From: Bombardia bombarda
Taxonomy: Eukaryota > Ascomycota > Sordariomycetes > Sordariales > Lasiosphaeriaceae
NCBI GenBank assembly: GCA_030512295.1
Contig: JAULSR010000010.1
Location: forward strand, 372,001-436,000
Length of the DNA: 64,000 bases
Direction: 5' to 3'
In this document: positions 11,787 through 21,906 of the stretch, in pieces
Layout: each line of letters opens with the position of its first letter
How positions within the stretch are numbered: position 1 is the first letter of the stretch
The notes under the pieces: generated by a model
Told to the model about the DNA's origin: nothing
The model's input: the letters and a program-made list of their open reading frames with translations, nothing else
The model's database searches: none
Made by a program: the position numbers and the translations under genes

Positions 11787-12697
11787 GAGAAAAAAAAGGA
11801 GCATATGTGTGTAATATTATCATACCCCTCAGGCGCTATCGGGCTTCATTTGTATGGGTTCAGGGGTGAAAAGGGGTTGGCGGTTAGTGGGTCAAAAGAT
11901 AGGAGTTATGATATCGAGCCCTATGGAGTCCTTTGATGTTGTTTTTATCAGTGTGTGGTTATAACTATGCCATTTGCAAGTCCAAGCAGCTGCTTTAATA
12001 TTATTAGTACGCCTAACCGGTTTATTATTACTTACCCTTCGAATGGGGCTAGATAGATAGGTAGTAGGAAACTGTTGTTGACACACGCAGAGGGCCATGA
12101 GGTGCTGGGGATATATCTGAACTCTTTCTAGTGTAGGCTGGTTATGTTGGCCAAGAGTGAAATGGGGGCAAATACTTGACTCTTGAGTTGACAGTATTAC
12201 CGGGTTTTTTTAAAACTGGTCGGGTACTTACATGCTCGCGACCTGATATTCTGCATTGGTGGCGGTGCTGCTGCTGTTGATGTGTACCTATGCAAATGGC
12301 CCACTGAGTTAGGCATCTGCCCATAATCCACTGAAACTTGGGTCCGCTTTGGTGTTGCCGCGAAGTGACAGACATCCAATGGTCTCCGATACCTATCCAG
12401 GTTCGTACCTGAGTACTTTTGCCATGATTTGGGGCAACATAACTTGAACGAAGTCGAGAAAGACAATACAACGTGATCCTACCCAGTTATGTGGCAAGGA
12501 AGAGGAAATACAGCCGTTTGGATATACAACATGTGTTACTAAATGTATACTAAGTGTCCACCACAACCTTCGGCAGAAACCGAGGCCAACAAACGAGCGT
12601 TATGAAGCACCCGCCCCTCATTCCATCCACACCCGCCCGTCCTTCCCAACAGCCCCCAAAAGCAGCCATTAGCTCAAACCCTCTATGAACTACAAAT
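11787..12697. other. intergenic: 3' region of the SAK-domain gene
   Basis: About 0.9 kb, moderately AT-rich, with no supportable gene before the tRNA-like sequence. Confidence 0.55.
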
Positions 12698-12764
12698 GGC
12701 TATGTGGCCGAGTAGTTTAAGTCTGTTGGGTTCGCCTGCGCAGGTTCGAGTCCTGTCATAGTCG
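12698..12764 (+). tRNA. truncated tRNA-Ser-like (class II) gene lacking the anticodon arm
   Basis: The 67-nt sequence has a 7-bp acceptor stem (GGCTATG at 12698-12704 with CATAGTC ending at 12763, one G-U pair) and discriminator G. An A box (TGGCCGAGTAG, 12705-12715), a class II type variable arm capped by a UUCG loop, a T stem of GCAGG/CCTGT and a perfect B box (GGTTCGAGTCC, 12743-12753) follow. Only three bases separate the D-stem remnant from the variable arm, where a tRNA-Ser should have an anticodon arm of about 17 nt. The D stem is also weakened. It cannot decode as a normal tRNA, but its Pol III promoter boxes and a T-rich terminator remain, so it may be transcribed. Most likely a deleted tRNA-Ser copy. 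Confidence 0.65.
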
Positions 12765-12775
12765 AGTTTCCCTTC

Positions 12776-12795
12776 TTTTTTTTTTCTTTTTTTTT
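12776..12795 (+). terminator. Pol III-type poly-T terminator
   Basis: T10-C-T9 begins 12 nt downstream of the tRNA-like sequence on the same strand, as expected for RNA polymerase III termination. Confidence 0.55.
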
Positions 12796-13592
12796 AGGGG
12801 GGTGATATGTATTTGTGTTGCTGTTTTTATTAGTATTGGGGCCAATTTGTGAATATGTCCTGAGATGGCTGTGGATGGATGACATCTTCCTTTGCGCCGG
12901 GCGGACAGTTGCTAAATAGGTGTGATTTATGTTGTTTGTCCAGATATCCGTCCGAAGGTGAAAAGGGGATGTGTCAAAGAATGGGGTAGCTTAAGGGTAA
13001 CCCCGACCTGGGGGTATGTGATATCACATTACAACTGGTTGTGTTAGTCCCTCGTTTCTGTTCTTTGGGTATTCAGATGGACTGGAACCTCTGTCTTAGA
13101 ACAATGGGCCAATAGACGTACCAATCTATTGCAATGATGAATTAATTGCCCGTTTTAGATTGTTTCAACCGGGTCTGGATCGTTTCACGCTTGGAGGCAC
13201 ATGGCATATCTGGAGTGAGAACATGGTAGTGCCGTGTTCCGTGTTCATCAGAGCGACTGATGACTTCTATGTACATACAACCCCATCATTCGCTCAGAAG
13301 AAAAGACATCAATAAAAACAGAATCTCAAGCGCCAATGTACCCAGTTGAAACGTCAGGAAAGCCGCCATGCCCCCCAGCAACGGGCCATGGACAAAAGAC
13401 TGACGCTGTGAGGGAACTCCCTAGTATTCGACATAAAGATGTTCGAATTCGCAAACCACAAAATCAAAGATGATACCTCCTCCAGACGCTGTTGTGATTA
13501 TTGTACTCTTTAACGCATTTTCTTCCTAATGCATACTTCTCGATCTTCGTACGGACCCAGCCTTGCTTTTCCTATTTGACCTAATCACCTAT
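12796..13592. other. intergenic: downstream of the tRNA-like gene and coiled-coil gene
   Basis: About 0.8 kb with no coding or RNA feature I can support. Confidence 0.5.
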
Positions 13593-14716
13593 CTACGAGA
13601 GCAAGCGCAATACCCATTTATTGACAACATAATCGCCTACGTATCGGATTGCGGTGATTGCTGGGAAAAGTATTAGCTGTGGCTTATCAAACTATAGGAC
13701 TTCCTCTTACCTCTTGGCATGAGCCAGGACAGAGATGACGGAAACAGAAGCCAACAAATCACGAACGCAGCTACGTAGCCGGCAAGATAGAGACCGTTGA
13801 TGCGGAATGCTTCTCTGGTGTGTTGACCCAATCGTGCAACAATTTCAGGTGCTAGACTACGATCTGGAGGCGTAATTCCCGGTTATTGACAGTCGTCGGG
13901 TCGACAGGGGGAATATCGACCATCGTCACCGGAGCCACCGGGGGAATATGGACGACCGCTGAAAGAGGCTGTGTCCTCGAGGTGCTGTATAAGTTGGCTG
14001 ACATCCTCGAATTGTGCTCGTATTTCGGCTAACAATTGCTCGTCTTGCTCATTTTGCTCTCGTAGCTTGGCTAACAATTGCTCGTCTTGCTCGATTTGCT
14101 GTCGTAAATTGGTTTGCCCTCGCTCGGGAGGAGCTGTGCCTTCAGACCGCTGTATAAATTGATTGACTTGCTCGATTTGTCTTTGTAGTTTGGCTAGGTT
14201 TTGTACGGCTTGATTATTTTGGTTTCGTAGCTTGGCTTCTAAGTGCTTGCCTAGCTCGAGTTGCTTTAGTCTCCTGGCTTGCCTTCGGTCGGCTTGCTCG
14301 ATTAGCGCTTGTAGTTCGGCTGACAATAGCTCCTCTTCCCCGAGTTCCTCTCGTCTTTTGTCTCGCCTTTGCTCGTTCTGCTCTATTCGCTCTTGTAGTT
14401 CGGCTAGCTCTCGCTCGGCTTGCTCGAGTTGCTCTCGAAGCTTGGCTTGCAGTTGCTGGAATTTCTCCATTTGCTTTCGAAGCTTGGCTTGCAGTTGCTG
14501 GAATTTCTCCATTTGCTCTTGCAGATCGCCGTGATAGCTGCAGATGTAATGACTGGGCACGGATCTCGAAGCTGGGGATTGTGGACTGGAGCCGAGTCGG
14601 TAGGCTTGATTGGGAGGTGGTCCGTCGAATATATGCGTTACTATTTTGGAGTAATACTTTGAGAAAGCTGGCACGTTGTACGGGTTGAAAAGAATAGTAT
14701 GGGAGAGGAAAAAAAG
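13593..14716 (-). CDS. unknown coiled-coil protein with probable C-terminal membrane anchor; 5' end unresolved
   Basis: I do not recognise this family. The large exon (open from 14716, used to 13930) encodes a Gln/Glu/Leu/Arg-rich coiled coil of 14-residue repeats such as EQDEQLLAKLREQN and QMEKFQQLQAKLRK. Read straight through, it stops at TAA 13883-13885. A 66-nt GTGACG...CCTCCAG intron (13864-13929) would remove that stop in phase. It leads to exon 13863-13711, with a hydrophobic segment (INGLYLAGYVAAFVICWLLF), then a clear 50-nt intron (GTAAGAG...GCTAATAC...TTTTCCCAG, 13661-13710) and last exon 13660-13593 ending in TAG. All phases agree. No ATG opens the N-terminal part; the first in-frame ATG is internal (14512-14510), so an upstream exon is likely, perhaps with the ATG at 14813-14811. 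A tail-anchored or type II topology is inference. Confidence 0.5.
14027..14110. repeat. 42-bp tandem repeat (coiled-coil coding), second cluster
   Basis: Two 42-bp units starting at 14027 and 14069 share GGCTAACAATTGCTCGTCTT and encode two 14-residue repeats, each two heptads. Confidence 0.8.
14436..14519. repeat. 42-bp tandem repeat (coiled-coil coding), first cluster
   Basis: Two nearly identical 42-bp units, 14436-14477 and 14478-14519, encode QMEKFQQLQAKLR twice. The near identity implies a recent duplication. Confidence 0.85.
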
Positions 14717-15127
14717 CTATGAGGTGAGGGGAAGGTTTTCCTTTGTACTCGCTGGAGATATCGGTCGATGTCGGTCGATGCTGCTCTATCGTTCTTGCTA
14801 CCCAAGCTCCCATCTTCACCCTCACTTCGGTTGCCAATGGGGAGTGCGTTTTGACGTCCGCACCTGACTAGAATATTGTACCTTGATAGAAGTTTGTACC
14901 ATGCTCATGTTAGGAAAGAATTAAAGACCATGTGACTCTTTCTTGCCCTTCATGGGACAATGAGAGCTTCATGATCTGATAAACGCAGTCTCTCAGCAAT
15001 CAGTTTGTTACTGATTTAGTAGCAATGTGCGCAGTTCATAGAATAAGCCCACAAACAAAATCATAAACAAAACAGCTGCAGAACTATTAATACATATTGC
15101 CCTGTCCGTCTGTTCGCGTCCATTCTG
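14717..15127. other. intergenic between the coiled-coil gene and the F-box gene
   Basis: About 410 bp. The proximal 100 bp may hold the missing 5' exon of the coiled-coil gene; the rest is AT-rich and probably the F-box gene's 3' UTR. Confidence 0.45.
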
Positions 15128-17348
15128 CTAGTCATCGGGATAATACTCCACTATGTTGGATATAAACCTGCAGGTGGAGCTGTCAAAGCGCTTGAAGAAC
15201 TTGCCCGCCATATACAAAAGAGTATCAGGAATGAGGCTGGGGTCTGTGATGATTTCGATATTATCTTGAGCAACGCGAAGACGATCAACCGTTGCCGTTG
15301 GTCGTCTAGGGCAATATACTGTTAGCACGCTACTGTGTTTTCAAAGGGGTTGGGGGGTCGGGGACTCTTACAGGCAAGTATAGTATGTCTTGGCCTGCCT
15401 GCGAATGATGTCGCCGGCCGAGTTGTGCTCGATAATAACTTCCTCTTCCGCCTCTTCGGTGAGATAATGTGGGTTTGGAAGTGCTGTGGTCCCTGTTGCG
15501 GTCCAGCCATTGATAATACCAATGTAATCGTATCTCTTATGGCGGAAAACCTGGCCAATCTTGTACAAGACACGTCTATTGATGTCTTCGGTGTAACGGC
15601 GGTTGACCGTCGGTCTTCTGTTGTCCAGATTGTGAAGCATATTGAGAATTTCGCGGACATTCTCCCACCCAACCCGGGCCCGTATGCGAGGCTGTGAGGC
15701 AATAAAGCTATCATATAACGGGATGAGATATTTCTCAACTATCCAGAAATCTTCACTCCAAGAAAGGGCAAATTTGTTCAAGAATGAATCAAGATTGTTG
15801 TCCCAATGATGGCTGGATGTCTGTTTCATCAGAAGCTCAGCCCACATGGAGGCATATACCGCAGCCTGCATGTTCAACTCGGGATGGCTAGTTCGTAGAC
15901 GCGTTGAGGCATCGCCATCTGGGAGGTTCTGAGAACTGGAATATGCAGCCCTGATATTCTGCGCCGTCCTTTGCACAATGATTGGTACAGGCGAAGACGT
16001 TAGGAAGGCCTCTGCCCCTTGGGTCCATCCGAATTCCACAAGCCGTAGGCGTAGATCGCTAATGGTGACCTCGTCATCTGATCCATACGGATCCAGGTAC
16101 ATTCTCTGAAGCTCCTCGTTTGGGTTTTCCTCTTCGGTTCCATCCAGAGTCATACCAGGCGGCGCAATGACCGATGAGTGGACGTGACTGGGGAACGCGC
16201 AACACGAGGTTGTCAAGCCCAGCCTTTCTGCCACACAGCAGAATATGGCGGCTGAGATTATAGGAAGAGATGGATGCTGGTCCTCGGAGAGGGCGTGGCC
16301 GATAAGACAGTTCCTCAAGTTACGATAGTTGAGGCTCGGAGCGTCCATACCTGTAAGATTCTTGGCTCTCAGCCAGCGCACCAAGTTCAGAGCTTTCTGC
16401 CTGGTGGACATGTCTTCCAATGTCGGGTTTTCGCTTTGGAATTGTGCAGCGAGGGCATCGAATGATGAAGAAATCTAGACAGAAATCAGCCAACTGCCCA
16501 CCAGCTTCTTCCGAGTCCGATCTTGACTCACATATTCGAGATCATACGGCTGGTCGTGTAACACGAACATATCAAAGGCTCCCAGCGCGCGATCAAGGCC
16601 CCGGGAGCTCAAAGGGGCCCCTTGATATTGAGACCATACATCCACCGCGATGCCCCTGTGAATGCTGTCCAAGGCTGAGTTCGCGTAGTATCTGGCAGAA
16701 ATGTTTCAGTATCTGGACGGTGACTGACAGGTATATAGCTCCCTCGGCAGGTTGCCATGCCTCAACTTTGAATCTCACGGCCAGCTTCGGTCTCGCTTCA
16801 TTCTCAGATTGCGGAATACCTGTCTTTGACTTTCAAACTGCAGACATCCGCTTGGAATGGGACGCAACCGAATGGACAAGACAAGAAGTTGAACATGAAT
16901 TATCGAGTGTGAACTTGAAGAAAATTGGGTCCTACCTCCTAGCCAAAACATCTTCTGCAGAGTCGTCACTTCGACATTGCTCCAGGAGGAAATCCTTCGC
17001 ATCATATCCCAACAGGCAAATCTGTTGCAGCCTCCTCAATTGACCAACCTTGGAGGCGATAATACCGTCAAGATTACGGGAGGTCTGAACGTTTTTCCCC
17101 TTCCTCGCCATCCAGAGCCTTTTCCACTCAACCGAAGACGCCCGGGCTGCAAACTTCTCCTGAATTCGGTGGTCAGGGTGCCAGTATGTGAATGAGGTCT
17201 GACAATAGTACCTCCATAAAAGGGAGTCATTTGCGATGTGGTGAAACCGACTCGACAACAATTGGAAGGCTCTGAGATTATCCTCGGGAGATACATAGGA
17301 AAGGATGTGGCGGATGATCTCCTCTGGGACATCATTAAGAGAAGTCAT
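15128..17348 (-). CDS. FBXO21-like F-box protein (F-box, transglutaminase-like core, YccV-like domain)
   Basis: A putative substrate receptor of an SCF ubiquitin ligase. Four exons (17348-16936, 16691-16532, 16474-15372, 15305-15128) join in phase to give 617 residues. The F-box occupies about residues 3-48 (VPEEIIRHILSYVSPEDNLRAFQLLSSRF). A SirB1/transglutaminase-like segment spans about 225-300, with the conserved RLGL followed by FPSHVH. The last hundred or so residues match a YccV/HspQ-type fold, with YDYIGIINGW. The order equals human FBXO21, which targets EID1 and ASK1; the fungal substrate is unknown. It lies divergent to THS1, with 657 bp between start codons. The last exon's acceptor (CCCTAG) was chosen because it alone preserves phase with the downstream domain. 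Confidence 0.8.
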
Positions 17349-18005
17349 GGCGTAGCTCGCACTCTCTTGGCTCTCTTATTCTCGTCTGAGGGTGTATCAC
17401 GTAGCCACCGGTTCGCTGTTCTGCCAAAAACGGCTTGCTCCTACCGAAGGTGCCGTCGCGAGGGGGGAAAAGCACGGCAAAGACAAGGAGGAGTGAGAAG
17501 CGACAAGACACACAGGGCGGTTGGGGCGATTTTACGTTTTTGGAGGATTCCGAATGATGCCATGTGATGTATCGATCGGTGAGGTACCAGCCCAAGCGAG
17601 CAGGTGCAACGTACATCGCAGGGGCCTGGAGAGTCTTTCTGAATTATCACAGGGAGATTGCGATAAGAGAAAGGCCTGGGAGAGACATTCCAGGATGGGT
17701 GGATTGCAGATGGCAGATGGCCCCCCGTCTTGGCAGCCGCTACTTATGGAGGTACCTTGGGTACTTGGAGGTACGTACCCACAAAAACCCCTGGTCCAAT
17801 TGACCGCGGGGTAATTATCGAACCGGGGGGGCCCATAATAAATTCCTCAGTGCCCCTCGACACTGACACACCCTCAGTGACTCACGAATTGGGTCTTTGG
17901 AACATTCAGAACATCCAACACAGGCAAACAACCGCATCTAGCATTGAGTCTCCAGCACAGCATTCATTCAAGCGTTCTGCTAATTAGCGCCGCAGACCAC
18001 CCACC
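17349..18005. promoter_or_regulatory. bidirectional promoter region of the F-box gene and THS1
   Basis: 657 bp between divergent start codons. It contains one perfect TGACTCA near THS1 and clustered GGTACC/TACGTACC-like motifs around 17750-17780. Confidence 0.55.
17878..17884 (+). promoter_or_regulatory. TGACTCA (Gcn4/CPC1 site) upstream of THS1
   Basis: A perfect core lies 122 bp upstream of the THS1 ATG. Aminoacyl-tRNA synthetase genes are classical targets of general amino-acid (cross-pathway) control. Confidence 0.5.
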
Positions 18006-21000
18006 ATGGAGAAGGTTAACGTCACCGTGGGGAAGGTCGCCGAGGCCGTGAAGAAGGTGACGATCGCGGGTGACAAGAAGCCCAAGAAGGACAAGAAGGC
18101 CGCCGCCCCGGCTGCAGGCGCTGCCGACAGCGGCCCCTTGGAGCTGAACCCACCGGCCCCCTTCATCCAGGATCGCCTCGAGCTCTTCGACCGTCTGTTC
18201 AAAGAGCAGCAGGAGGAGATCGCCAAAAGGCCCCACGAGGACATTCAGATTTCTATGCCCGATGGCACCGTCAAGACCGGCAAATCCTACGAGACCACAC
18301 CCGCCGACATCGCCAAGGGCATCTCCAACAGCCTCCTCAAGCGCACCGTCGTTGCGAGGATCGACGGAGAGACATTGTGGGATATCGAGCGCCCCCTCGA
18401 GAAGAGCTGCAAGCTCGAACTCCTCGACTTCAACGATGACCAAGGCAAATTCGTTTTCTGGCACTCCAGCGCACACATTCTCGGCGAGGCATGTGAGCGA
18501 AGATTCGGCTGCTCGTTGTGTATTGGTCCTCCCGTGGACAATGGGTTCTACTACGAAATGGCTTTGCCTGGCGGAGCTGCTGTTCAGGCCAGCGATTGGG
18601 CCCCCCTCGAGACCATCGTCAGCAAGATCGTGAAGGAGAAGCAGCCATTCCAAAGACTGGAGATCAGCAAGGAAGACTTGTTGAAGATGTTCGCGTATAA
18701 CCCTTATAAGCAACACATCATCAGGGACAAGATCGAGGATGGAACAAAAACCACAGTCTACAGGAACGGACCCCTGATTGATCTCTGCCGGGGACCTCGT
18801 AAGCCTTTCTGAAGCAAGTACAATATTGGACTTGAAACTGACTTTCAAAAGACGTGCCCGATACCAGCAGAATCGAGTCGTTTGCTATCATGAAGAATTC
18901 TTCCTCTTAGTAAGTGCCCCTCGTCCCCAACTTACACTGATTTGCATTTCACTTGTGTTTTTTTTTCAGATGTTAAAACTAATGCTTGTTCAGTTTCCTT
19001 GGCGATGCGAATAATGATTCCCTTCAGCGTATTTATGGCGTCTCCTTCCCGGACAAGAAGCTCATGGCTGCCCACAAGAAGTTCTTGGAGGAGGCAGCAA
19101 AGCGCGATCATCGCCTGATCGGAAAGCAACAGGAGCTTTTCTACTTTGAGGAATGCTCGCCAGGTTCTGCCATGTGGCTGCCCCACGGTATGCGAATCAA
19201 CAATGCACTTATGGAGTACATCAAGGAGCAGTACTGGCAGCGCGGTTATGACGAAGTTATGACACCTAATATGTTCAACGTCGCGCTTTGGGAGCAGTCT
19301 GGGCATTTGGCGCATTACAAGGATGACATGTTCATCCTTGACGTGGATAAGGAGCAGTTTGGCCTCAAGCCTATGAACTGCCCAGGTATGTCTTCGTCTA
19401 GTGCTTCCTTAGTTCTGAGACCTGACTGACCGCGAACTTGTAGCTCACGCGATGATGTTCCGTCACCGAGTAAGTTGAGCCGCACTTGTCTCTCTTCCTC
19501 CAAGTTTTTTGAATACTGACTGGGGACTTTAGGAGCGAAGTCACAAGGAGTTGCCGTTGAGACTTGCCGACTTTGGTGTTCTTCACAGAAACGAGGCGAG
19601 CGGAGCCCTGAGTGGACTGACAAGAGTGCGGAGATTCCAGCAAGATGATGCCCATATCTGTACGTTTTTCTCTCCCCTCATTTGACAGCGCCTTTGATGT
19701 GTTGTCCCTGTCAAATATGATGATCTAACGCCTGTCATAGTCTGCCGCGAGGATCAGATCAAGACCGAAGTCGCCGATCTTTTCGACTTTATGCGCTCCT
19801 TCTACGGCATGCTGGGGCTTACATTCAAGCTTAAGCTCTCCACCCGCCCTGAGAAATACATGGGCGAGATTGAGACGTGGAACCGAGCTGAAGCAAGACT
19901 CACAGATGCTCTCAACGAGTTTGCCGATTCTCAGGACGGTATCACGTGGGAGTTGAACGCAGGCGACGGTGCCTTCTATGGGCCGAAAATTGATATTGCC
20001 GTTCTGGTACGTGCTCCCGGTTCTAGGCATTTCTCGGTCTGGAAATAGATTGGGGCCATAATGGCTCCTAAACTCTAATATTTTTTTGGAATACTAACGT
20101 TTGGACTCGGATAGGATTGCCTCAACGTAAGGAAACAAGCACTTCGGGTACAGCTTCGTTATTGTTATTCGGCTAACTAACACATTCACAGAGATCTTGG
20201 CAATGTGCTACCATTCAACTTGATTTCCAGCAGCCTATCAACTTCTCTCTCGAGTACCAGACATCTGAAGGAACCGCCCACCATGATTGGGCCAAGGCGG
20301 CTGATGCTAAGTCTGCTCCTGCTCCTACTCCTGCCCCCGCTCCTGAGGCAGCTGAACCCGCCACTGGTGAGCAAAAGGACAAGAAGAAGCCCTTGCTGGT
20401 CAAGAAAGCCCTGGCACCTGGCTGTGCCCGGCCTGTCATGATTCATCGTGCCATGGCTGGCAGTATCGAGCGCTTTACAGCCATTCTCTGCGAGCATTTC
20501 GCCGGAAAGTGGCCTCTGTGGCTCTCACCGCGTCAAATCATAGTCATCCCCGTCGGCATGGGATTCCTTGATTACGCCAAGGAGGTCGCTCAAATTCTCA
20601 AGAAGGAGCGCTTCCATGTTGGTATGTACTTTTCCGGGTCATCGACCCCTTTGCAAACCCCGGTTCTCCCATCATACTGACCTTGAACCTACCAGACGTG
20701 GATAGCAGCGGCAACACCCTCCAAAAGAAGATTCGTAGCGCCCAGTTGGCTCAGTGTAAGTCAATTTTTACGTTCTTTTTTGAGTTGATCGTGTTCATTG
20801 GACACCCTTGTTTCGTGGATCTCGTCCACAAACTCTAAGAGTAATACTGACCCCGACTAGACAACTTCATCTTCGTCGTTGGCGATGACGAGAAGAAGAA
20901 CCGTAAAGTCAACATCCGCTACAGAGACGACACCTCCACACAGGCAAGAGACGTTCCGGTTGCGCTGGATGAGGCTGTCGAGAAGCTCTGCAAACTCAAG

Positions 21001-21060
21001 GCTGAGAGAGCGTCATACAACCCATTCCCGCCAGCGCCCAAGGAGGAGCCTAAGGTTTAG
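18006..21060 (+). CDS. THS1: threonyl-tRNA synthetase, cytosolic
   Basis: It charges tRNA-Thr for cytosolic translation. Ten exons (18006-18798, 18852-18909, 18994-19385, 19444-19469, 19533-19659, 19741-20006, 20115-20126, 20192-20621, 20696-20755, 20861-21060) join in phase to give 787 residues. The domain order is a Lys/Ala-rich extension, TGS (about 75-140), the editing SAD region with HSSAHILGEA, the class II catalytic core and the anticodon-binding domain. Zinc ligands C413, H464 and H643 are present at the E. coli spacing for the first pair. Motif 2 reads RVRRFQQDDAHIFC. A low-complexity insert (Ala/Pro- then Lys-rich, about 596-626) lies before motif 3. Exon 7 is only 12 nt (DCLN). The start has a perfect CCACCATGG context; no mitochondrial leader is seen. 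Confidence 0.96.
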
Positions 21061-21906
21061 GAGCGTAATCTCCTTCTTTACTGGCTACTGTGAATGTTCC
21101 TGTCAACCATACTTTGGCTTCCCCTAGAAGTTGCTGATGAGTATTGATCCTAAAATCCGACACAATAGACTTAGGAAAAGTGAAGTGATGAGTATCATCA
21201 TGTCAAAAACAAATAAAAAAAAGTCTTGGCCAAAATTTTCGGGCCGTCTGCTGTGAGGTTGTATTAAGGTGGTATGTCATTAGGTTTCTGGTCGAAGACC
21301 AAACTCGTTAGCTTAGATTGACAATGAACAGAGGCTGAGTAAATGTGACATTTTTCGTAGAGGCTGCGGTTTTTGGCACTTGATAGTATAGTCGCGTGCA
21401 GTCTCAAAGCCAGAGCGCGACACCGGCTGATGTCCTTGTTGACTCATTCTCCTAGTCTTTGTGTTGTATTTACTTACGTAACGTTTTGAAATTTCTCACT
21501 TTAAACGTTGTTAGTTGTCCCGCCAACATCATGAGTCCAGCTGCTCATGACCAAGGCGTTTTGGTAGGGAAAACTACAGCAAAGAAAGACGAGTGCATAA
21601 ATCAAATCGCATCTTCAGAAGTGGACAAGATAGGGAGGATGAAAATGATGTCATGATGGAGTTGGCTGTTTATTCTTTTCGACGCAAAAAAAAAGGAAGG
21701 CCGTGGCAATTTCAATAGCATTAACAAACCACATACCGCACACACGCCGCGGGGGTATTCTAAAATTCCAGGACATGTAGGAAACGCGCGAGCGCCGTTT
21801 TCCCCATCATATGTTGCCTATCTGCCTGCCCGCCCGCTTAATCCCCCCCCCTTCCTTATTTTATTATCTCATTCCAGTTCAAGTTTTACCACATAGCAGA
21901 TGATTC
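21061..21906. other. intergenic: convergent 3' ends of THS1 and CHO1
   Basis: About 850 bp between two converging genes, presumably both 3' UTRs. No coding feature is supported. Confidence 0.6.

Noticed and set aside
14214..14837. 207-codon alternative frame over the 42-bp repeat gene, Ala/Arg/Ser-rich
   Set aside because: It results from the repeats being open in several frames; the coiled-coil frame keeps heptad order and links in phase to the membrane exons. Its ATG region might still serve as a 5' exon of the gene.
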